From NCBI GenBank assembly GCA_023453665.1, contig JAEXTA010000068.1:1-13616 (forward strand): a stretch of DNA of 13,616 nt, given 5' to 3'. The position numbers and the translations under genes are program-made. This stretch comes from Bacteroidota bacterium (GTDB lineage Bacteria; Bacteroidota; Ignavibacteria; Ignavibacteriales; Ignavibacteriaceae). Under the pieces are notes generated by a model. The model saw nothing but the letters and a program-made list of their open reading frames with translations. It was not told the DNA's origin and made no database searches. Below are positions 7,159 through 13,616 of this stretch, in pieces (position 1 is the first letter of the stretch; each line of letters opens with the position of its first letter).

Positions 7159-8637
7159 ATGATCAAAAAAAAGTTTATAGAAAAATTCAGGGAATATCAT
7201 TTTGAGTTTAAACACTTAACGGTTTTATTTGTCATACTGTTTTCATTTCAACTGCTGGTATCGTTTATTAATAAATCATCGATAAGAAGTTTTTTAAGTA
7301 ACACGCAGGAATGGTACCAGAAAGATTCAGCAGAAAAGCATGCTAACCTTACTGCAACATCATTTGAACTTCTTATAGAAACATTTAGCCCCAAATCAGA
7401 ATCTGATCCTGAAGAAGTAAGAAGGCTCATTCAGTCCTTCGATATAATTTTCAGCCAGCAGATGCTTCAACATAATATTGAAGAGATATGCATACTTGTA
7501 AGCGATGGTGAAAAAGTTCTGTCTATTGATGACGGGGAAACTCTTTACAATTTTCTTTTTGAAAAGGAAAATTATTTCAAACAGGTAAACGGCGAACACA
7601 GAGAAGCCGCTAAGATGTATGCTGTTTTAAGGGATCAGCTTCGTTCCGAAGAAAAAATTTATAGTGAACTGGTTGACCTGAAAACATTTAAAACATTTGT
7701 GCCATTTGTTGTCAGAGGTGAGTATATAGGTTCGGTTTATATTAAAAACACACCTGATTTTAGTTTCATCAGCAACCAGGTTATAAGTAATTTTGATGAA
7801 ACTTCAGTCATATATCTTTCGCTAATCCTGCTCGGACTGCTCGCAATGTATTTCATCTCTTCATACACAGTTAAAGAAAGAGATGAAGCGCAGAAAATGT
7901 TATTTGATGAGCATGAAATAAACCTGATGAAACAAATCAATTATCAGAAAGAAATAATTTTTACCAAACGAATTTACCACACGCACCACAAAGCTGAAAA
8001 GATAATGGGATTTATTAAGGAGGATCTGCGCAAACTTTCTCCTGAAAACATAACTGAAACAAAATACCGCGTTTCAAAATATTCCAACTTTATTTCTCGG
8101 GTTATTTATGATATGAAGTGGTATGACCCGCCCGTGCAGACTATCCGCAACCAGATGTTCAGGACAAACCTTAATGAAGTTATAAAATTTATTGTTGATA
8201 ATATTTTTCTCAGGATATCTACCAAGTCAAGTGCTTTTGAAATTAAAGTAGAAAGTGATCCTGAACTTCCCGTTGTTCCGATAAACGAATTTGTTGTGTG
8301 GGAAATAATTGAACCATTACTTCAGAACAGTATTGAACACGGCGGCGAGAGTAACCTTATAATCAAGTGTAAAACAATTTATAAGCCCGAAGAAAAAAGA
8401 TCATTTATATTAATTGAAGATAATGGTAAAGGCATTCCGGGAAATCTTCTGCTAAAAAATGAAAGCGGAATTAAAAATATTTTTGTTGAAAATGTAACTA
8501 CAAAAAAATCAGAAATTCAGAATTCGGGATATGGTTGTTATATTGCCTATGAAATTACGAAAAGATGCGGCTGGGATATTGACGCAGAAAATTTAGCTGA
8601 AGGCGGATGCCGGTTTACGATAACAATACCAAATTAA
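7159..8637 (+). CDS. Sensor histidine kinase with extracytoplasmic sensor domain
   Basis: A 492-residue inner-membrane kinase. TM1 is about 19-37 and TM2 about 215-236; the roughly 175 residues between them form a periplasmic sensor domain of no family I recognise. TM2 runs into a likely coiled-coil/helical segment (238-270), then a dimerisation region with a His cluster YHTHHKAEKI (273-282), and an ATP-binding domain with N-box EPLLQNSIEHG (385-395, Asn390), G1 box EDNGKGIPG (420-428) and G2-like GYGCYIAYEI (457-466). The usual HE-x-x-x-P phosphoacceptor motif is absent; His276 or His277 is the best candidate. The gene sits 8 bp after the solute-binding protein and 12 bp before the response regulator, without a strong ribosome site, so coupling from upstream is likely. 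I infer that the neighbouring binding protein is its ligand-receiving partner. Confidence 0.9.
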   Translation: MIKKKFIEKFREYHFEFKHLTVLFVILFSFQLLVSFINKSSIRSFLSNTQEWYQKDSAEKHANLTATSFELLIETFSPKSESDPEEVRRLIQSFDIIFSQQMLQHNIEEICILVSDGEKVLSIDDGETLYNFLFEKENYFKQVNGEHREAAKMYAVLRDQLRSEEKIYSELVDLKTFKTFVPFVVRGEYIGSVYIKNTPDFSFISNQVISNFDETSVIYLSLILLGLLAMYFISSYTVKERDEAQKMLFDEHEINLMKQINYQKEIIFTKRIYHTHHKAEKIMGFIKEDLRKLSPENITETKYRVSKYSNFISRVIYDMKWYDPPVQTIRNQMFRTNLNEVIKFIVDNIFLRISTKSSAFEIKVESDPELPVVPINEFVVWEIIEPLLQNSIEHGGESNLIIKCKTIYKPEEKRSFILIEDNGKGIPGNLLLKNESGIKNIFVENVTTKKSEIQNSGYGCYIAYEITKRCGWDIDAENLAEGGCRFTITIPN

Positions 8638-8649
8638 CAGAAAGTTCTA

Positions 8650-10122
8650 ATGATTATTGACGGAAAAAAAATACACATACTTTTAATTGAAGATGAAGAT
8701 TTTGATGTAAGAAGAGTTCAGAATACGCTGATACCGTTTAACGAAAGAATGAACATACTTGATATAGTCTCAAACGGAAAAGCAGCTCTTGAAATATTGC
8801 GTACTAAAAAAGGTCAGTTTGATGTTGTGATAATGGACTTTCAGATTGCAGGCGGTATAATGGGTGAAGAACTTATATCGCAGATAAAAGAAATAGATCA
8901 TACTGTTCAGATAATTGTTATAACCAAAATGACAATTAATATTTCCGACTACAACTTTGCTAACAAACTGATTAAAGCGGGTGCATTCTGGTACTGTACA
9001 AAATATCCCGGTGATATTGAAGAATATATCTATCAACCGACAGATTTTATTATGAGCATATTTAATGCTCACGAAAAATGTCTGCTCGAGAGGGAACGTT
9101 CAAGATCAAACCAGAAACTAAGCCGGAATGTTGAAGATATACTTCAGCAGAAAAGAATGGTCGGTGAATCGCCACTAATAAATATTCTTCGCGAAGAAAT
9201 AAAAAAGTTTGCGCAGAGTAATGTTAACACGCTTATAAGAGGTTCATCGGGAACCGGAAAAGAACTTGTTGCATACAACATTCACTACCGAAGTGACAGA
9301 AAGTATGAAAACTTTATTATCATTAACTGCGGAAGTCTTCCAAGCCAGCTTGTTGAAAGTGAATTATTCGGTTATGAAAAAGGTGCTTTTACCGGCGCTG
9401 ACAAAAAGAAACTTGGTCTGTTTGAAATTGCAAACCACGGTACAATCTTTCTGGATGAAATAACAGAACTGCCGCTGCCTGCACAGGTTAAACTGTTAAG
9501 AGTTATACAGGATGGTGAAATAGAAAAGATCGGCAGAACTGAAAAAATAAAAGTTGATGTAAGAATAATTGCAGCAACCAACAGAAACATTGAAGAAGAA
9601 GTTAAAGAAAGAAGATTCAGAGAAGACCTTTACTACAGGTTGAATGTTCTGCCTATTTATGTACCTGATCTTAAACACAGGAAAACAGATATACCACTTC
9701 TTATAGATCATTTCCTTTCAAACATAAGTATTGATATGGGAAAAGATAAACCCCAGATACCTGATGAAACTATGGAAGTATTCATGCAATATGATTGGCC
9801 CGGAAACGTTCGTGAATTAAAAAATGTTGTTCAAAGAATATTATTTACTTCCGAAGCTGTAATTACAAAACTGCATGCTGCAAGAGCACTTGGTTTTAAT
9901 GATATGGTTCGTCAGACAAATGAAGGAAGTGTCACGGACTTTTTTAATCCTCAGAATATCGTTCCGCTGAAAGAGATGGAAAAAATTATGCGTGAAAGAT
10001 ATTTTAAATTTGTTAGACAGCACTCGCACTCAGATACCGAAGCAGCAAAAAAACTTGGTATAGCTCCGCCGAATTATTACAGGATGTCAAAGGAACTGGG
10101 ACTGAAAAAATCTGATGAATAA
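8650..10122 (+). CDS. NtrC-family response regulator, sigma-54-dependent transcriptional activator
   Basis: A 490-residue bacterial enhancer-binding protein. The receiver (about 7-135) has the acidic pair Glu14/Asp15, phosphoacceptor Asp63 in IMDF, Thr92 and Lys118. A helical linker (140-168) leads to the AAA+ domain (about 170-400): Walker A GSSGTGKE (198-205, Ser in place of the more usual Glu), the sigma-54-contacting GAFTGA loop intact (245-250), Walker B TIFLDE (265-270), RFREDLYYRLNV (322-333), and the sensor II region WPGNVRELKN (383-392). A C-terminal Fis-type HTH follows (TEAAKKLG to YYRMSKELGL, 463-484). The intact GAFTGA loop means it should activate sigma-54 RNA polymerase. Phosphorylation would come from the kinase just upstream. 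Its likely targets are the paired palindromes at three promoters in this window, one of which begins 2 bp after its stop codon. Confidence 0.96.
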   Translation: MIIDGKKIHILLIEDEDFDVRRVQNTLIPFNERMNILDIVSNGKAALEILRTKKGQFDVVIMDFQIAGGIMGEELISQIKEIDHTVQIIVITKMTINISDYNFANKLIKAGAFWYCTKYPGDIEEYIYQPTDFIMSIFNAHEKCLLERERSRSNQKLSRNVEDILQQKRMVGESPLINILREEIKKFAQSNVNTLIRGSSGTGKELVAYNIHYRSDRKYENFIIINCGSLPSQLVESELFGYEKGAFTGADKKKLGLFEIANHGTIFLDEITELPLPAQVKLLRVIQDGEIEKIGRTEKIKVDVRIIAATNRNIEEEVKERRFREDLYYRLNVLPIYVPDLKHRKTDIPLLIDHFLSNISIDMGKDKPQIPDETMEVFMQYDWPGNVRELKNVVQRILFTSEAVITKLHAARALGFNDMVRQTNEGSVTDFFNPQNIVPLKEMEKIMRERYFKFVRQHSHSDTEAAKKLGIAPPNYYRMSKELGLKKSDE

Positions 10123-10164
10123 TATTATTATTCTGATAATAGATTAATTATTACTTTAATAATT
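10123..10164. promoter_or_regulatory. Paired 15-bp palindromic operator / enhancer site, copy 2
   Basis: TTATTA-TTC-TGATAA (10125-10139) and TTATTA-CTT-TAATAA (10148-10162) have centres 23 bp apart. The second extends to perfect 8-bp arms (10146-10164). The pair starts just after the regulator stop codon and lies about 80 bp upstream of the sigma-54 promoter candidate of the GH2 gene. A T7 run follows the second palindrome, so it could also act as a weak, all-A-T terminator for the sensor operon; a dual role is possible. Confidence 0.65.
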
Positions 10165-10223
10165 TTTTTCAGTCAAATCTTTCCAGCGAATTTATTTCAC
10201 CTCAAAATTCAAACCCCTCCGGA

Positions 10224-10238
10224 TGGTATTATACTTGC
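10224..10238 (+). promoter_or_regulatory. Sigma-54 (-24/-12) promoter candidate for the GH2 gene
   Basis: TGGTAT-TATAC-TTGC matches TGGCAC-N5-TTGC, with GG (10225-10226) and GC (10237-10238) exactly 10 nt apart. Transcription would begin near 10250, giving a leader of about 57 nt before the GH2 start codon. The paired palindromes are upstream at a typical enhancer distance. Confidence 0.7.
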
Positions 10239-10306
10239 CACTAAACAAATATTAATTGTCATCCGATAATTCATTTTAAGCCGGCAATATAAATCTGAGG
10301 GAGTTT

Positions 10307-12664
10307 ATGAAGTATTTTTACTATGCCCGATTTTTTGTTCCAGTCATTATTCTCATTGTTTTCTCACCTGGCAATTCTATTGCGCAAATAGCAACACTTG
10401 AAGCAACAAATTCATTAAAACAGGTTGACGGCATTCGTATTCCTTATCAGAACGGTTTTGCTGTTCCAACATTTGAAAAACAAAACAGGGAAATAATTAA
10501 TCTTAAAGGAGAATGGAAGAAACAAAGATTTGCTGCTGATGATAATATTTCATTGGCAAAAAGAGACGCAACGGGTTACCAGAATCTGATTACAGAAGCA
10601 CAGAACAGGCATACCATGAGTTATGATGATACAGGTTGGGAAACCAAAACTTTACCTGCGGTTGAAAACCAGATGAATACTTATCCAACCGTTCCCGAAT
10701 ATTATCAGAACGGAGTTTGGTACAGAAAAAGTTTTACAGTTGATGCTGCAGATGCCGGCAAATTTATTAAGCTGATGTTCTATGCAGTCAACTACGTTGC
10801 AGATGTCTGGGTGAATGATGTTTATCTTGGCTGGCATGAAGGCGGTTACACCCCGTTTGCATTTGATGTTTCGGAAGCGTTGAACTATGGTGGTAATAAT
10901 GTAATTGTTGTGCGGGTCGATAACCCTCAGTGGGGTTCAAGAAATGATATTGTTCCTTATACACAGGCTGACTGGTTTAATTACACAGGGATAATTCATG
11001 ATGTTTATCTTGAAATCTCCGATCCTGTTTCAGTTATTCGCACAAATGTTGTTCCGCAGGATATAAACGGCAACATACAAACCACAGTTGTATTGCTTAA
11101 TAAAAATACCAGCGAAAAAAATGTTGATGTTAGTATTGAAGTATTTTCTGCGGCAGTAGATGATTTGAATATTAACACGGAAAAAGCCTCTGATCTTATC
11201 GGAACTCCTGCATTATTATCTGGAACTTACAATACTTCACTAACAATTACTGCCGATACAACAAAAGTTTGGCGTACAGATATCCAGGTTGTTAACCCTC
11301 AGTTGTGGTCGCCAAAATTTCCAAATCTCTATGTGATGAAAGTAACAGTTAAAGAAGGCTCAGCAACACTTGATGAATATTATACTCAATTCGGAATAAG
11401 AACTGTTAAAACATCAGTTGATAAGTTTTTATTGAATAATAATCCTGTTTTCTTTACTGGTGTTGCAAGACATGAAGATCATCCCGTTTTGGGAAGAAGT
11501 CTTCCTGTTGATTCAATCTATTCTGATATGCTAAAAGTAAAAGGATTAAAAGCGAACATGCTTCGCACAGCACATTACCCGAATCATCTTCACACATATT
11601 TACTTGCAGACAGATTAGGAATTGCAATCATAGAAGAAATACCTGTCTGGTGGTTCGATGAATCATTCCCGTGGATTCTTCAAAACAGTGTAAGACACAT
11701 TCACGAACAGATGTTCAGGGAAATGGTATTTAAAGATTATAACAGACCTTCAGTAATATTGTGGAGTACCGCTAACGAATGTCTTGATGTAACAAACAGG
11801 CAGCAGTTCATTCAGAAGATGAACCAGGAACTCGATTTTAATTATGCCGATGGAAGATTGGTTACTCAATCAGCCGCGGCAGACAGAACCGGACCTGAAG
11901 ACCCGTCGATGGCTGCTTGTGATGTTGCAGGCTGGACAATGTACTTTGGAATTTTTCACGGAGGAACTCATTACGATGGAACAAGAAGATTTTTAGGGTA
12001 TGCAAATCTTGAATACCCGGAAAAACCAATACTGGATACCGAGTATGGTTACTGGTCAGGTGAATTAAATTCACCAACCGGGCAGGCAAACCAGGTAACT
12101 GCTTTTACAGAAACTTTTAATGCTTTCACATATCGCGCTTCTGTAATCAGACCCGACGGTTCATACAGGGATGGTGGTTATTTAATGGGTGTGACCTGGT
12201 GGTGTATTTTTGATTGGTACTCCGCCCAGCATCCAAACGGTTTCCAAAGCATGGGTATATACAGAATGAACCGCGATACAATGAAATCAGTTGGTCAGAC
12301 GATGATAAATGCATACACACCGTTCTATGAGCTTGGCGGAACTGTTACAGATATCGATGAAAACCCCACATTGATCCCTGAACAATTTCTATTGGAACAA
12401 AATTTTCCAAATCCGTTTAATCCTGAAACAAGGATAAAATATTTTATCCCTGAATTGAATGAAAATTCAGGAACAGCTTCAATGGTTACTTTAAAAATTT
12501 ATGATGTATTGGGTCGTGAGTTGAGAACGCTGGTGAATGAGGAACAAAAACCCGGGAATTATGAAGTGAGTTTTAATGCTGAAGAGTTAGCAAGCGGAGT
12601 TTATTTGTACCGTTTGAAAGCAGGCGTACACGAAAGCACAAAGAAGATGATCCTTATGAAATAA
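10307..12664 (+). CDS. Secreted glycoside hydrolase family 2 beta-glycosidase (beta-galactosidase-like) with T9SS sorting domain
   Basis: A 785-residue secreted enzyme that should cleave terminal beta-galactosides or related beta-glycosides. A signal peptide (about 1-26, ending SIA before Gln27) is followed by the GH2 sugar-binding beta-sandwich (about 60-240, with GVWYRKSF and VWVNDVYLGWHEGGYTPF), an Ig-like domain (240-365), and the catalytic barrel: FFTGVARHEDHP (382-393), MLRTAHYPN (418-426), ILWSTANE with acid/base Glu491, and ILDTEYG with nucleophile Glu579. The C-terminal 90 residues form a type A T9SS sorting domain, implying export through the outer membrane and cell-surface attachment or release. 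The N-x-K motif of beta-glucuronidases was not seen, which favours galactosidase or another activity. A GAGGGAG ribosome site (10297-10303) precedes the ATG. Its own sigma-54-type promoter suggests induction with the rest of the locus. Confidence 0.93.
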   Translation: MKYFYYARFFVPVIILIVFSPGNSIAQIATLEATNSLKQVDGIRIPYQNGFAVPTFEKQNREIINLKGEWKKQRFAADDNISLAKRDATGYQNLITEAQNRHTMSYDDTGWETKTLPAVENQMNTYPTVPEYYQNGVWYRKSFTVDAADAGKFIKLMFYAVNYVADVWVNDVYLGWHEGGYTPFAFDVSEALNYGGNNVIVVRVDNPQWGSRNDIVPYTQADWFNYTGIIHDVYLEISDPVSVIRTNVVPQDINGNIQTTVVLLNKNTSEKNVDVSIEVFSAAVDDLNINTEKASDLIGTPALLSGTYNTSLTITADTTKVWRTDIQVVNPQLWSPKFPNLYVMKVTVKEGSATLDEYYTQFGIRTVKTSVDKFLLNNNPVFFTGVARHEDHPVLGRSLPVDSIYSDMLKVKGLKANMLRTAHYPNHLHTYLLADRLGIAIIEEIPVWWFDESFPWILQNSVRHIHEQMFREMVFKDYNRPSVILWSTANECLDVTNRQQFIQKMNQELDFNYADGRLVTQSAAADRTGPEDPSMAACDVAGWTMYFGIFHGGTHYDGTRRFLGYANLEYPEKPILDTEYGYWSGELNSPTGQANQVTAFTETFNAFTYRASVIRPDGSYRDGGYLMGVTWWCIFDWYSAQHPNGFQSMGIYRMNRDTMKSVGQTMINAYTPFYELGGTVTDIDENPTLIPEQFLLEQNFPNPFNPETRIKYFIPELNENSGTASMVTLKIYDVLGRELRTLVNEEQKPGNYEVSFNAEELASGVYLYRLKAGVHESTKKMILMK

Positions 12665-12697
12665 GTTTACAAAGAAAGAATTTTTTCGTGATGATTG

Positions 12698-12735
12698 CTT
12701 ATTAAAATAATAAGTCTGCTTATCAATTTAATAAG
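12698..12735. promoter_or_regulatory. Paired 15-bp palindromic operator / enhancer site, copy 3
   Basis: TTATTA-AAA-TAATAA (12699-12713, arms extending to a perfect CTTATTA/TAATAAG) and TTATCA-ATT-TAATAA (12720-12734, arms CTTAT/ATAAG) have centres 21 bp apart. The second 15-mer is identical to that at 5686-5700, and the first is the reverse complement of the copy-1 palindrome at 5664-5678. No T-run follows, so a terminator is unlikely. The pair lies about 92 bp upstream of the next sigma-54 promoter candidate. Confidence 0.7.
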
Positions 12736-12806
12736 TAAAAATATTCCGACTAGTGTTTTATATAAGAAAAGTTGAGCCAATTACATTGAAAGCCGATGTT
12801 GATTGC

Positions 12807-12822
12807 TGGCACTATATGTGCA
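12807..12822 (+). promoter_or_regulatory. Sigma-54 (-24/-12) promoter candidate for the SSS transporter
   Basis: TGGCAC-TATAT-GTGCA has the complete TGGCAC -24 element and a TGCA -12 element, with GG (12808-12809) and GC (12820-12821) exactly 10 nt apart. It is the best of the three matches. Transcription would begin near 12833, some 20-25 nt before the proposed GTG start of the transporter. Confidence 0.78.
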
Positions 12823-12855
12823 AACTACGTAAGCCAAAAATATTTAAATGAAATT

Positions 12856-13616
12856 GTGACTGATATTTTTTCACCCATAGATCTTCTGGTACTTGTTGCT
12901 TACTTAATAGTAGTACTAAGTCTTGGATTTTATTATTCAAGAAGAAGCGAAGACAATTACACAGATTATTTCCTTGCCGGCAGAAATATTGGCTGGTTCA
13001 CCGTAGGTATTTCAATATTTGCAACAAACATTTCAAGCGAACACTTTATCGGTCTTGCCGGTTCAGGTTCAGTACGCGGACTTGCAGTTGGTCAGTTTGA
13101 ATTGATGGCAATCTTTACGCTAATATTTTTAGGCTGGGTTTTAGCACCAATATATTTAAAGTCGGGTGTGTTTACAGTTCCTGAATTTCTTGAACTAAGG
13201 TTTGATATAAGGATAAGAAAATTTTTTGCGGCGTTCTCTGTTGTTATATACATTTTTACAAAAATACTTGTATCGCTTTTTGCTGCCGGACTTCTTTTCT
13301 ATAAAATATTCGGACTTAATATTTATGCCTCATCAATACTGATTGTATTGATAACAGGATTGTACAGCGTAACAGGCGGTGCTAATGCTGTTATGAGAAC
13401 ACAATCGTTTCAGGGAATTATATTAATTCTGGGTGCAATCATACTATCAGTCTTCGGTTTAAATGCTGTCGGGGGATTCAGCGGGCTGGAACAAAAACTT
13501 CCGCCTGACTTTTTTAATATGTTCAAAAATATTTCTGATCCTGATTTTCCCTGGACCGGAATACTTTTCGGCGCTCCGATCATTGCATTCTGGTACTGGT
13601 GTACGGATCAATACAT
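12856..13616 (+). CDS. Sodium:solute symporter (SGLT/vSGLT-like Na+/sugar carrier), C-terminal part outside window
   Basis: The first 253 codons of an SSS-family inner-membrane carrier that should import glucose or galactose with Na+. The reading frame stays open to the window end. After a first membrane helix (about 8-27) come DYFLAGRNIGWF (37-48) and FATNISSEHFIGLAGSG (55-71), the family block that is close to the Vibrio Na+/galactose transporter, then VFTVPEFLELRFD, and a final FWYWCTDQY resembling the sugar-site helix of vSGLT. I chose the GTG at 12856, since no in-frame ATG lies between the predicted transcription start and the first helix; no good ribosome site is visible. An out-of-frame ATG at 12848 opens a three-codon ORF whose TGA overlaps this GTG (GTGA), so coupled initiation is possible. 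Promoter and paired palindromes just upstream tie it to the locus regulon. Confidence 0.9.
   Translation, partial: MTDIFSPIDLLVLVAYLIVVLSLGFYYSRRSEDNYTDYFLAGRNIGWFTVGISIFATNISSEHFIGLAGSGSVRGLAVGQFELMAIFTLIFLGWVLAPIYLKSGVFTVPEFLELRFDIRIRKFFAAFSVVIYIFTKILVSLFAAGLLFYKIFGLNIYASSILIVLITGLYSVTGGANAVMRTQSFQGIILILGAIILSVFGLNAVGGFSGLEQKLPPDFFNMFKNISDPDFPWTGILFGAPIIAFWYWCTDQY

Noticed and set aside
8770..9072. Minus-strand open frame inside the response regulator
   Set aside because: Overlaps the conserved receiver domain in antisense; no start signal or family resemblance.
12698..12735. Intrinsic terminator after the GH2 gene
   Set aside because: The stems are almost pure A-T and lack a following T-run; their match in sequence and spacing to the other two pairs is better explained by a protein-binding site.

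Overview
This low-GC, mostly gene-dense window looks like a carbohydrate-use locus from a member of the Ignavibacteria (Bacteroidota/FCB group). The best taxonomic clue is the C-terminus of the secreted glycosidase at 10307-12664. It carries a type IX secretion sorting domain in the form typical of Ignavibacteria (NFPNPFNPETRIKY, then IYDVLGRELRTLVNE, SGVYLYRLKAG and a terminal KKMILMK). The assignment rests on recognition of this domain, not on a search.

Layout. The left third is one minus-strand operon read from 5423 down past position 1: an MFS sugar/H+ symporter of the FucP/GluP type, a ROK sugar kinase, a lipoprotein GH3 glucosidase, and a second GH3 enzyme (BglX-like) cut by the window edge. 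The centre (5831-10122, plus strand) is a regulatory operon: a membrane-anchored family 1 solute-binding protein, a two-TM sensor histidine kinase, and an NtrC-type response regulator with receiver, AAA+ sigma-54-activating and Fis-type HTH domains. The right third has two plus-strand genes, a secreted GH2 beta-glycosidase with a T9SS tail and a sodium:solute symporter of the SGLT type (cut by the right edge), each with its own promoter region.

Regulatory core. The three intergenic regions at 5424-5830, 10123-10306 and 12665-12855 each hold a tandem pair of the same 15-bp palindrome, TTATYA-N3-TRATAA, with centres 21-23 bp apart (about two helical turns). Each pair lies roughly 80-115 bp upstream of a GG-N10-GC (-24/-12) sigma-54 promoter candidate. 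These promoters face the MFS-ROK-GH3-GH3 operon, the GH2 gene and the SSS gene. Because an NtrC-type activator is encoded between them, the simplest reading is a self-contained regulon. In it the solute-binding protein detects a sugar or oligosaccharide outside the inner membrane and signals through the kinase, and the phosphorylated regulator binds the paired sites and activates sigma-54 promoters for hydrolases and transporters. The sites and promoters are seen directly in the sequence; the signalling chain and regulator-site pairing are inference.

How the genes would work together. The GH2 enzyme (cell surface or secreted) and the two GH3 enzymes (lipoprotein and exported) would release monosaccharides such as glucose or galactose. 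The MFS and SSS carriers would import them with H+ and Na+, and the ROK kinase would phosphorylate them. No ABC permease or ATPase is present for the solute-binding protein, which supports a sensory role.

Other structure: a nested inverted repeat (13-bp outer arms, 10-bp inner arms) between the ROK and GH3 genes, a hairpin between the two GH3 genes, and AT-rich palindromes near the divergent promoter.
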